14,338 bases of DNA. Source: Clostridium sp. UBA4108 (GTDB lineage: Bacteria > Bacillota > Clostridia > Clostridiales > Clostridiaceae). The notes below the pieces were generated by a model. The model did no database searches, was not told where the DNA came from, and was given only the letters and a program-made list of their open reading frames with translations. The stretch lies in contig DFXM01000014.1 of NCBI GenBank assembly GCA_002381695.1, positions 1 through 14,338 on the forward strand, given 5' to 3'. Below, one piece after another: positions 6,182-13,029 of the stretch; the stretch's first letter is position 1; each line of letters begins with the position of its first letter. The position numbers and the translations under genes were made by a program.

Positions 6182-6203
6182 AGAAGGGGATAAACCCCTT
6201 TTT
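6182..6203 (+). terminator. Weak intra-operon terminator or attenuator
   Basis: AAGGGG (6184-6189) pairs with CCCCTT (6195-6200) around ATAAA, followed by TTTT-A. The stem is short. It sits in the 83-base gap between the aminotransferase and serA and could reduce, rather than end, read-through, making the first gene the most expressed. No separate serA promoter is obvious. Confidence 0.5.
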
Positions 6204-6251
6204 ATATTAAGAATTAGAAGTTTAAAGTTATAAATAGATAGGGGGATAATT

Positions 6252-7163
6252 ATGGTTAGAGTATTAGTTACAGATGGGATGGAACAAAGTGCAGTTAGTA
6301 CTTTAAAAGAAAAAGGATTTGAGGTTATTGAAAAATTTTACGCACCAGAAGAATTAGGGGAAGCATTACAAGAGTTTGATGTTGTTGTAGTTAGAAGTGC
6401 AACAAAGGTTAGACAACCTATTATAGATAAAGCATGCGAAACTGGAAGACTAAAATTAGTAATCCGTGGTGGAGTAGGTGTAGATAATATAGATGTAAAA
6501 TATGCTGAAAGCAAAGGCATAGCAGTACGTAATACTCCAAATTCTAGTAGTGCATCTGTAGCAGAGCTTGCACTAGCACATATGTTTAGTATTGCAAGAT
6601 TTATAGGGGATGCAAACGTTACAATGAGAGCTGGAAAATGGCAAAAGAAGTTATATGAGGGAACAGAGATAGGTGGAAAAACTTTAGGATTAATAGGCTT
6701 TGGAAGAATTGCAAGAGAACTTGCAAAGAGAGCAGAAGCATTAGGAATGAAAGTTATATACACCGATATAATGGGTAAAATGGATGGATATGAAAATTAT
6801 GAGTTCTGCACAATAGAAGAATTATTGCCAAAAGCAGACTATGTTTCACTTCATATACCATTTATTAAAGAGCAAGGAGCAACTATAGGAAAAGCTCAAA
6901 TAGAAATGATGAAAGACGGAGCTACACTAATCAATTGTGCAAGAGGTGGAGTAGTTGATGAAGAAGCTTTACTAGAAGCTTTAAATAGTGGTAAATTAGC
7001 TGGAGCTGGAATAGATGTATTTATTGAAGAACCAACAAAAAATGAAGCTCTTATTAATCATTCAAGGGTATCAGTTACACCTCATATAGGAGCAGCTACA
7101 GTAGAAGCTCAAACTAGAATTGGTGAAGAAATTATACAAACTATACTAAAGTTTTTTAACTAA
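6252..7163 (+). CDS. serA: D-3-phosphoglycerate dehydrogenase, short form without ACT domain
   Basis: This cytoplasmic enzyme oxidises 3-phosphoglycerate to 3-phosphohydroxypyruvate with NAD, the first step of serine synthesis. The 303 residues contain the D-2-hydroxyacid dehydrogenase fold: IRGGVGVDNID (71-81), NAD-binding G149-F-G151-R-I-A154 with D172 at the end of the next strand, NCARGGVVDE (228-237) with catalytic R231, DVFIEEP with E260, and TPHIGA with H278. It ends about where the catalytic lid finishes, so the C-terminal ASB/ACT regulatory domains of longer SerA proteins are missing, and classical serine feedback through ACT is not expected. Start ATG 6252 follows GGGGG by six bases. 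Its neighbours, an aminotransferase before it and DUF1015 21 bases after it, support SerA over other 2-hydroxyacid dehydrogenases. Confidence 0.93.
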   Translation: MVRVLVTDGMEQSAVSTLKEKGFEVIEKFYAPEELGEALQEFDVVVVRSATKVRQPIIDKACETGRLKLVIRGGVGVDNIDVKYAESKGIAVRNTPNSSSASVAELALAHMFSIARFIGDANVTMRAGKWQKKLYEGTEIGGKTLGLIGFGRIARELAKRAEALGMKVIYTDIMGKMDGYENYEFCTIEELLPKADYVSLHIPFIKEQGATIGKAQIEMMKDGATLINCARGGVVDEEALLEALNSGKLAGAGIDVFIEEPTKNEALINHSRVSVTPHIGAATVEAQTRIGEEIIQTILKFFN

Positions 7164-7184
7164 TAGTTAGTAGGAGGAAACATT

Positions 7185-8429
7185 ATGGCAATAGTAAGAC
7201 CATTTAAGGGGATAAGACCAACAAAAGAACTAGTAGATAAAGTTGCTGCACTTCCATATGATGTTATGAATACAGAAGAAGCTAGAGAAATGGTTGATGG
7301 AAATCCGTATTCATTTTTACATGTGGATAAAGCACAAATTGATTTAGATAAAAATATAAATCAATATGATGAAATAGTTTATAAAACTGCTAGAAAAAAT
7401 CTAGATAATATGAGAACGGAAGGCACATACATACAAGATGATGAGCCTAAAATGTATATATATAGACAAGTAATGAATGGAAGAACTCAAACTGGTATAG
7501 TAGGATGTACATCTATCGATGATTACATGAATAACATAATAAAAAAACATGAGCATACTAGAGCAGAGAAAGAACAAGATAGAGTTAATCATGTTGATTA
7601 CTGTAATGCCAACACAGGTCCAATCTTCTTAACATATAAGAATGTTAGTGAGATAGATAAAATCGTTAATAAATGGACTCAAGATGAGCCAGAGTATAAC
7701 TTTGTTTCAGAAGATGGAATATCTCATATTGTATGGGTTATAAGATGTAAGGATGATATAGAAAAATTAGAAGAGCAATTCAAAGGTGTACAATATCTTT
7801 ATATAGCAGATGGGCACCATAGAGCAGCTTCAGCTGTAAGAGTTGGAAAAATGAGAAGAGAACAGAATCCAAACTATACAGGAGAAGAGGAATTCAATTT
7901 CTTCTTATCCGTTATATTCCCAGCAGATGACCTATATGTAATGGATTATAACAGAGTAGTTCAGGATCTAAATGGGAACTCAAGTGAAGAGTTTATGAAT
8001 AAAATAGTAGATAAGTTTAAAGTGGAAGAGTATATGGGAGACGGTGAATATCGTCCTGAAAACAAAGGAAACTTTGGAATGTATTTAGATGAGAAATGGT
8101 ATAAACTTACTGCTAAAGAAGGAACTTTTGATGCGAAAGATCCAGTTAAGAGCTTAGATGTTTCAATTCTTCAAACTAACTTATTACAACCTATTCTTGG
8201 AATAGAAGATCCTAGAACTAGTGATAGGATAGATTTTGTAGGTGGAATAAGAGGACTGAAAGAGCTTGAAAGAAGAGTAGCAGAAGGAATGAAGATTGCA
8301 TTTTCAATGTATCCAACAAGCATAGTAGAGCTTATGAATATTGCAGATGCAGGGGAAGTAATGCCACCAAAATCTACTTGGTTTGAACCAAAATTAAGAA
8401 GTGGAATATTTGTTCATGAATTAATATAG
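7185..8429 (+). CDS. DUF1015 (COG4198) protein; possible ParB-like serine kinase
   Basis: The 414-residue protein has the DUF1015 layout: RPFKGIRP (5-12), LPYDVM (23-28), HEHTRAEKEQDR (122-133), YIADGHHRAASA (206-217) and a C-terminal domain. The family has no established activity in the usual annotations and is sometimes described as related to SpoOJ/ParB. DGHHR is also the signature of ParB-fold free-serine kinases (archaeal SerK, staphylococcal SbnI), which interconvert serine and O-phosphoserine. Being third in an operon after an aminotransferase and serA makes a serine/phosphoserine role plausible; this is inference, and no serB-type phosphatase is in the operon. Start ATG 7185 follows AGGAGG by seven bases, and the gap after serA is only 21 bases. 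A terminator follows at 8562. Confidence 0.88.
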   Translation: MAIVRPFKGIRPTKELVDKVAALPYDVMNTEEAREMVDGNPYSFLHVDKAQIDLDKNINQYDEIVYKTARKNLDNMRTEGTYIQDDEPKMYIYRQVMNGRTQTGIVGCTSIDDYMNNIIKKHEHTRAEKEQDRVNHVDYCNANTGPIFLTYKNVSEIDKIVNKWTQDEPEYNFVSEDGISHIVWVIRCKDDIEKLEEQFKGVQYLYIADGHHRAASAVRVGKMRREQNPNYTGEEEFNFFLSVIFPADDLYVMDYNRVVQDLNGNSSEEFMNKIVDKFKVEEYMGDGEYRPENKGNFGMYLDEKWYKLTAKEGTFDAKDPVKSLDVSILQTNLLQPILGIEDPRTSDRIDFVGGIRGLKELERRVAEGMKIAFSMYPTSIVELMNIADAGEVMPPKSTWFEPKLRSGIFVHELI

Positions 8430-8561
8430 GTGCCCCAATAAAAAAATCTCTTACTAAGAATAAAAAGATTGATTAAGAAAGAGAAAAAGGGATAGAAAAT
8501 ACAAGGGAAAACCAAAAGTAACGAATAAAAAGGGTTATTAGAGATATAAAAAATGAGTAAG

Positions 8562-8600
8562 AAGGAATGAGGTGGAATATTAAAAAGCCTCATTCCTTTT
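8562..8600 (+). terminator. Terminator of the serine operon
   Basis: AAGGAATGAGG (8562-8572) pairs perfectly with CCTCATTCCTT (8588-8598), with a 15-base loop and a four-T run. The 132 bases between the DUF1015 stop and this stem are purine-rich and hold no open reading frame of note. Confidence 0.88.
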
Positions 8601-8616
8601 AAATTTCAATTGATTT

Positions 8617-8646
8617 TTGAAGTGCAGTAATATTTCTTATTATAAT
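8617..8646 (+). promoter_or_regulatory. Putative sigma-A promoter for the DUF2238-like/tcdA unit
   Basis: TTGAAG (8617-8622) and TATAAT (8641-8646) are separated by 18 bases. Transcription would begin at about 8653, inside the decayed hemerythrin-like reading frame, and run into the membrane-protein and tcdA genes. That position argues that the frame beginning at 8649 is no longer translated from its apparent start. Confidence 0.5.
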
Positions 8647-8648
8647 TA

Positions 8649-8909
8649 GTGTATTTTCCAATATTTCAATTATATTTGGTAAAGGTCACGAAGGAAGAAC
8701 TTTTTAAAGTTCATAAACTGTTTAATACTTTAAGAACAGAACTTGAGGAACATTTAGTAAAAGAAGAATTATTATTGCCAATTATAAAAGAATATGAAGT
8801 AGAAAAAAATAAACATAATAAAGAAGAGATGCTAAATCTCTTAAATGAATTAGAAAAGGAGCGTACTGTTGCATGTTATTTTCAATATGAGTATAATGTA
8901 AGAAGTTAA
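8649..8909 (+). pseudogene. Remnant of a hemerythrin/RIC (ScdA-type) di-iron protein gene
   Basis: The 86-residue frame contains VHKLFNTLRTELEEHLVKEE-LLLPIIKEYE, matching the hemerythrin-like domain of iron-sulfur repair (RIC/ScdA/YtfE) proteins, with H and E ligands followed by a Pro. It is damaged at both ends. Before the match, VKVTKEELF looks frame-shifted (the neighbouring frame reads GKGHEG), and the N-terminal half is missing. Near the end, LEKERTVACYFQYEY resembles the family's LEKEHTVAGDIL, but the ligand His is Arg, and the +1 frame (VIFNMSIM) continues the expected helix. No ribosome site precedes the GTG at 8649. A living gene would repair nitrosative or oxidative damage to Fe-S clusters; this copy very likely cannot. 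A small functional derivative cannot be excluded. Confidence 0.65.
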
Positions 8910-8931
8910 ATTTAAAAAGGATGAGAATTAC

Positions 8932-9561
8932 ATGAGATTAAGTAAAAATCTAAAATATAATGACGTTTTTAAAAATTTAATGAGATTAATAATGGGAATT
9001 TTATTTATATACTATTTTATTAATAACAATTCGATATATTTTTTAAATGCGCTATTAGTAATTTTTGTATCATTAGTTCCGGATGTATTTTTTAGAGTGA
9101 TAAGGATAAGACTTTCAAATACAGCGGATTTTGTAGTTCAGCTTTTCATATTTCTATCAATGGTTTTGGGAAGAATGTACGAGTTTTATGAAATTTTTCC
9201 TTGGTGGGATTTATTTCTTCACTTTTCATCAGGAATTATTATTGGATTAGCTGCAGTTCTTGTTTTAAAGGTAGCTATAGAAGGAGATATATATGAAAAG
9301 CTTTCACCTCTTTTTATTGCATTATTTATATTTGTTTTTTCAACGGCTGGAGCAGGAATTTGGGAGATATGGGAGTTTGCAGGAGATCAGTTATTTGGAT
9401 TAGATTCACAACTTAACAGCTTAATAGACACTATGACAGATATTTGTATGGGTGCAGGAGCAGGATTGTTAACAGCTATAATGGGGTATTATCATTGTAA
9501 AAAAGGTAAATTTAAATTTATTGGAGATTTGAAATTAGAGAAAATAGAAACTAAAAATTAA
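8932..9561 (+). CDS. YjdF/DUF2238-like integral membrane protein
   Basis: This 209-residue protein has about five to six membrane segments (near 18-32, 36-56, 67-80, 99-115, 125-143, 170-187) and a basic C-terminal tail. Polar residues buried among them stand out: FPWWDLFLHFSSG (89-101), WEIWEFAGDQLFG (144-156) and LIDTMTDICMGAGAG (164-178). These match the W-D-x3-H, WE-x2-EF-x2-D and DT-x2-D pattern of E. coli YjdF and DUF2238 proteins, whose function is unknown. The conserved His/Glu/Asp set could bind metal or form an active site within the membrane. Start ATG 8932 follows AAGGATGA. It is followed after 23 bases by tcdA, apparently in the same transcript. Confidence 0.78.
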   Translation: MRLSKNLKYNDVFKNLMRLIMGILFIYYFINNNSIYFLNALLVIFVSLVPDVFFRVIRIRLSNTADFVVQLFIFLSMVLGRMYEFYEIFPWWDLFLHFSSGIIIGLAAVLVLKVAIEGDIYEKLSPLFIALFIFVFSTAGAGIWEIWEFAGDQLFGLDSQLNSLIDTMTDICMGAGAGLLTAIMGYYHCKKGKFKFIGDLKLEKIETKN

Positions 9562-9584
9562 CATAGTTTAAAGGAGTGAAAATT

Positions 9585-10379
9585 ATGGCTCAACATGCAT
9601 TTTCAAGATCAGAGCTTTTAATTGGTAAAGAATCTTTAGATATACTAAAAGATAGCAAGGTTGTAGTATTTGGAATAGGTGGAGTTGGAAGCTTTACAGT
9701 AGAAGCATTGACAAGAGGAGCTATCGGAAAGCTTGTTTTAATAGATGATGATGCTATATGCTTAACCAATATAAACAGACAAATTCATGCTACTTTTAAA
9801 ACTTTAGGGAAAAGTAAGGTTCAGGTAATGAAAGAAAGGATTTTAGAAATAAATCCTAAATGTGAGGTTATAACTCATGAGATATTTGTTACAAAAGATA
9901 ATATTGGGGAGATTATAACAGATGATGTAGACTATGTTGTTGATGCAATAGATACGGTATCATCTAAGATAGCCCTAATTGAATATTGTAAAGAAAAAAA
10001 TATAGAAATAATTAGTTGTATGGGAACGGGAAATAAGCTTGACCCAACTCAGTTTAGAATTGCAGATATCTATGACACTAAGGTATGTCCACTTGCGAAG
10101 GTAATGAGATATGAACTTAGGAAAAGAGAAATAAAAAACTGCAAGGTGCTATATTCAGAGGAAATTCCTCAGAAGCCAAAGCAAGAGGATGTAGTGACTT
10201 GCAAAACAGGTTGTGTATGTACTGGTGGATCAAAAAAATGTGCAATTAAACGTCAAATACCAGCAAGTAACTCTTTCGTACCTCCAGTGGCAGGAATGAT
10301 AATTGGAGGGGAAGTAATTAAAGATTTAATTAAAGAAAGCTTAAAGAGGGAAAGCGAAAAGAAAATATTAAAGCTATAA
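9585..10379 (+). CDS. tcdA: tRNA threonylcarbamoyladenosine dehydratase (E1-like)
   Basis: TcdA (CsdL/YgdL) uses ATP to cyclise t6A at tRNA position 37 to ct6A, improving decoding of ANN codons. The 264-residue protein has the ThiF/E1 Rossmann loop G30-I-G32-G33-V-G35, the acidic strand end IDDD (53-56), TNINRQIHA (61-69) and the conserved K76. A clostridia-type insertion follows with C206, C210, C212 and C219 (CKTGCVC...KKC), which could hold zinc. The C-terminal FVPPVAGMIIGGEVIKDL is typical of the family. The start is ATG 9585, eight bases after AAGGAG; a GTG at 9576 overlaps that ribosome site and is unlikely. Its distance from the upstream membrane gene suggests co-transcription, and it ends at a terminator two bases later. 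Confidence 0.9.
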   Translation: MAQHAFSRSELLIGKESLDILKDSKVVVFGIGGVGSFTVEALTRGAIGKLVLIDDDAICLTNINRQIHATFKTLGKSKVQVMKERILEINPKCEVITHEIFVTKDNIGEIITDDVDYVVDAIDTVSSKIALIEYCKEKNIEIISCMGTGNKLDPTQFRIADIYDTKVCPLAKVMRYELRKREIKNCKVLYSEEIPQKPKQEDVVTCKTGCVCTGGSKKCAIKRQIPASNSFVPPVAGMIIGGEVIKDLIKESLKRESEKKILKL

Positions 10380-10380
10380 T

Positions 10381-10410
10381 AAAACCCGTAGCCTTATGCT
10401 GCGGGTTTTT
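10381..10410. terminator. Intrinsic terminator after tcdA, bidirectional
   Basis: AAAACCCGTAGC (10381-10392) pairs with GCTGCGGGTTTT (10398-10409) with one G-T wobble, followed by T. The A-run on the left arm gives a T-run in the other direction, so it can also stop the converging methyltransferase transcript. Confidence 0.9.
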
Positions 10411-10431
10411 GGTATAAAGAAATATTATTTT

Positions 10432-10455
10432 AAAATCTACATTTTAAAATGTAGA
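10432..10455 (-). terminator. 20-bp perfect palindrome, probable terminator of the methyltransferase
   Basis: TCTACATTTTAAAATGTAGA (10436-10455) is a perfect palindrome. On the minus strand it is followed by TTTT, giving a modest terminator about 40 bases past the methyltransferase stop. A second, looser stem (GGATC 10456-10460 with GATCC near 10486) lies between it and the gene. Confidence 0.5.
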
Positions 10456-10491
10456 GGATCACAAAGATAAATATATCTGAGATCCATAGTA

Positions 10492-11682
10492 TTACCACTC
10501 ATTAAGAAAACAGTATAATGAGGGATATGAACCTAATTTTGACATTAGATCTATATATTCATCCATTGCGTTTTCGTCTTCATCTCTACTTTTTATAGCT
10601 CTAATCATCAAATTTTTTGGTGTTTCAAGAGGTGATATATACTCCACAACTGATACATCATATCCTTTAGCCTCTAACATTAAGCTTCGCATTCCATCTG
10701 TTAGAATATCTGCCATTCTAGTCTTAAACACCCCATGTTTTAATATAGATTTAAATGGAGAATAGGAATATTGACTCAACATTTCCCTATGGCAACAAGG
10801 GACAGCAATAATTACATCGGACTCTACCCTAATTCCTAAAGCTAAAGCCATATCTGTAGCTGTGTCACAAGCATGAAGAGATATAACTACATGAATTTTT
10901 TTTGAGGGAGAATAGTCCTTTATATCTATAGCGTGAAATTCCATATTTCTATATCCTAGGTTATTAGCCATAGTTTTAGAACTTTCGATAACCTGTTCAG
11001 AATAATCTAAACCTATGAAATGGCATTTTCTCTTTTTAACTTCTGTTAGGTAGTAATTAAGAACAAAAGAGAGATAAGATTTTCCACAGCCACAATCTAA
11101 TATATTTATGATAGTATTTCTTGGTAGTTCGTCCAATATACCCTCAAGGAGCTCAACGTAGTGATCTATTTGATTATATTTTCTCACCTTATCATTTTTT
11201 ATTTTACCATCTTTGCTCATTATACCAATTTCTTTAAGTAGACTATCAGCTTTGCCAACTTTTATGTAATAATCCCTATTAAGAAGTGTAGAGGTAGTAT
11301 TAACATGAGATATATCAGTTTTATTATTAGAAACAGTGTCTTGATCAGAAGTACTGTTGGTAATATTTTTCATAGTAACATTTTTATTATCGCCAATTAT
11401 GATAAGAGTTTCTCCACGCTCATTATAGGTAATTGAAACTGACTCATAGCTTTCACACTCTTTTAAGATACTATCAAAGAGCTCTTTTATAGTTAATTTC
11501 TTTGTAACGCCTTTAAAATTATAGTCTAACTTATCATTATTTAAACTAGCAGTTCCTTTAAAAGTTTTAAGGCCTGAACTATATTCAACAGTAATATGAT
11601 TAAATATAGTTAAGTTCTCAGAAAACCTATTTTGTAGGCCCATAAAAAATAAGTTTAATTTGCTTATGTTATTTTTATTCAT
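10492..11682 (-). CDS. Class I SAM-dependent methyltransferase (Methyltransf_32-like)
   Basis: The 396-residue protein has an N-terminal domain of unknown type (1-100), a Ser/Thr/Asn-rich linker (about 100-135), and a C-terminal Rossmann methyltransferase. There, ILDCGCGKSYLS (194-205) is the SAM-binding motif I, GLDYSE (224-229) holds the ribose-binding acid, LHACDTATDMAL (269-280) is motif IV-like, and AVPCCHREM (293-301) follows. The HACDxxTD and PCCH combination resembles the Methyltransf_32/METTL25-GSTCD group. The preceding LLKEIGIMSKDGKIK...YNQI (148-172) is shared with bacterial relatives. The substrate is unknown; RNA is a reasonable guess. Start ATG 11682 follows AGAAGGATGAT. The gene stands alone, converging on tcdA and divergent from the MFS gene. 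Confidence 0.85.
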   Translation of the reverse strand: MNKNNISKLNLFFMGLQNRFSENLTIFNHITVEYSSGLKTFKGTASLNNDKLDYNFKGVTKKLTIKELFDSILKECESYESVSITYNERGETLIIIGDNKNVTMKNITNSTSDQDTVSNNKTDISHVNTTSTLLNRDYYIKVGKADSLLKEIGIMSKDGKIKNDKVRKYNQIDHYVELLEGILDELPRNTIINILDCGCGKSYLSFVLNYYLTEVKKRKCHFIGLDYSEQVIESSKTMANNLGYRNMEFHAIDIKDYSPSKKIHVVISLHACDTATDMALALGIRVESDVIIAVPCCHREMLSQYSYSPFKSILKHGVFKTRMADILTDGMRSLMLEAKGYDVSVVEYISPLETPKNLMIRAIKSRDEDENAMDEYIDLMSKLGSYPSLYCFLNEW

Positions 11683-11715
11683 ATATCATCATCCTTCTAT
11701 ATACTTATAATGCTT

Positions 11716-11724
11716 AGTATATCA
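11716..11724 (-). promoter_or_regulatory. Putative extended -10 promoter of the methyltransferase gene
   Basis: The minus strand reads TGATATACT (11724-11716), an extended -10 element, with only a poor -35 (TTTTAG) 17 bases upstream. It would give a leader of about 25-30 bases. Tentative. Confidence 0.4.
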
Positions 11725-11823
11725 AAATATAATAAGTACTAAAAGTATTAAATGAATTGTCGATAAATATACTTATTTTCGGATATAAAATAATACTATT
11801 ATGAATAGTTTAGAGTTATAGTA

Positions 11824-11832
11824 TGATATAAT
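11824..11832 (+). promoter_or_regulatory. Putative extended -10 promoter of the MFS/GNAT operon
   Basis: TGATATAAT (11824-11832) matches the extended -10 TGnTATAAT exactly. No good -35 is seen at 16-18 bases, which is common for extended -10 promoters. The TTG start at 11857 is only about 18 bases past the expected transcription start, just enough for the ribosome site AAGGGGTGG. Confidence 0.5.
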
Positions 11833-11856
11833 ATTTTTTGTTGAAGGGGTGGTAGT

Positions 11857-13029
11857 TTGGTAAAGAGGAGAAATAATACTTATATGATTATATTCATATT
11901 TGGAATAATGGCACTGAGTGCTATAGCAGATACGACAAAAGGGGTATTAACACCTTTATTTATAGAAGATTTTCATGTAAGCAATACTAGTATAGGAATT
12001 ATGCTTGCTGTATGTTCATTAGGATATATTATATTTACATATTTTGGTGGAGCATTATGTGAAAGAATAGGTCAAAGGAAAGTATTTTTCTTAACTATTA
12101 TATCACTTTTAACAATATATGCATCAAAGAATTTTATGGGATTGATAATTGGCATGTTCATAATGAACATAGGAATCTCCTTCATATCAATAAGTATAAA
12201 TACATTAATACCTATTATATTTGCTTCTTTTCAAGCTGTAATAATGAATATAACCCACTGCTGTTTTGGAATTGGCGCTACTTTAGCCTCATTTATATCA
12301 GGTACAATAATAGCCTCAGGTAGTTCATGGAGGAATATATATATAGGAATAGCTATTGCATTTATATTTGTACTAATATATTTCTTATTTATAGATATAC
12401 CAGTAGTTAAGAGAACTGATGAAGTAAAAAAATTTAATAATAGAGATGTATTTAAAGATAAGTATGTATATTTATATGGTATGGCATTAGGAACTTATGT
12501 TTTTGCAGAGATGAGTACAACAAATTGGCTAACTAATTTTCTTCAGCAAAGTTATAATTTTAGCTCAGCTAAAAGTTCTATGTATTTAACGGCGTTTCTA
12601 TTTTTATTTACAATAGGTAGATTGGTTGGAGGTTTCATTGCCGAAAAAAAAGGATACTTCAAATCTGTATTGATATCGCTCTTCGTAGCTGTATTATTTT
12701 TCACAGTAGCTCTAATAATTGGAGATGGAGCTTTAATTTTAGTATGTATATCTGGACTATTTTTTGCTATAACATTCCCTACAGTAGTATTAACTATAGG
12801 TAAAGTATTTAAAGAAAATAGTTCATATGTGACTGGTGTAGTAATAACATTTTCAAGCTTTGTAAACATGATAATGAATTTAATAATTGGAAGGCTTAAC
12901 GATATAATAGGAACAACAAGTGCATTTTATATTATACCAATGAGCTTAATGACATCTATAATATTCATTACTATAATCTATAAAAAGAAAAAGTACGTTT
13001 TAGCTGAGGTAGGTAAAAAAAATGAGTAA
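11857..13029 (+). CDS. Major facilitator superfamily transporter (FucP/FHS-like)
   Basis: This 390-residue protein shows the 12-helix MFS pattern with a cytoplasmic central loop (about 182-203, charged). The loop between helices 2 and 3 carries motif A: G64-G65-A-L-C-E-R70-I-G72-Q-R74-K75; its counterpart in the second half is GRLVGGFIAEKKG (254-266). The start of the second half, YVFAEMSTTNWLTNFL (214-229), resembles the YVG-E-x3-NW-x3-YL stretch of fucose permease-like sugar transporters. The solute and direction are not determined. Start TTG 11857 follows AAGGGGTGG. Its last eight bases overlap the GNAT gene, indicating coupled translation, so transporter and acetyltransferase probably serve one process such as export or uptake and acetylation of a small molecule. 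Confidence 0.88.
   Translation: MVKRRNNTYMIIFIFGIMALSAIADTTKGVLTPLFIEDFHVSNTSIGIMLAVCSLGYIIFTYFGGALCERIGQRKVFFLTIISLLTIYASKNFMGLIIGMFIMNIGISFISISINTLIPIIFASFQAVIMNITHCCFGIGATLASFISGTIIASGSSWRNIYIGIAIAFIFVLIYFLFIDIPVVKRTDEVKKFNNRDVFKDKYVYLYGMALGTYVFAEMSTTNWLTNFLQQSYNFSSAKSSMYLTAFLFLFTIGRLVGGFIAEKKGYFKSVLISLFVAVLFFTVALIIGDGALILVCISGLFFAITFPTVVLTIGKVFKENSSYVTGVVITFSSFVNMIMNLIIGRLNDIIGTTSAFYIIPMSLMTSIIFITIIYKKKKYVLAEVGKKNE

Noticed and set aside
6338..6763. 141-residue minus-strand open frame inside serA.
   Set aside because: It is antisense to the catalytic and NAD-binding regions of serA; a shadow of the coding strand's codon use.
9576..9584. GTG start for tcdA adding three residues.
   Set aside because: It overlaps the AAGGAG ribosome site, which serves ATG 9585.
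12552..12869. 105-residue minus-strand open frame inside the MFS gene.
   Set aside because: It is antisense to conserved transporter helices and no independent motif is seen.
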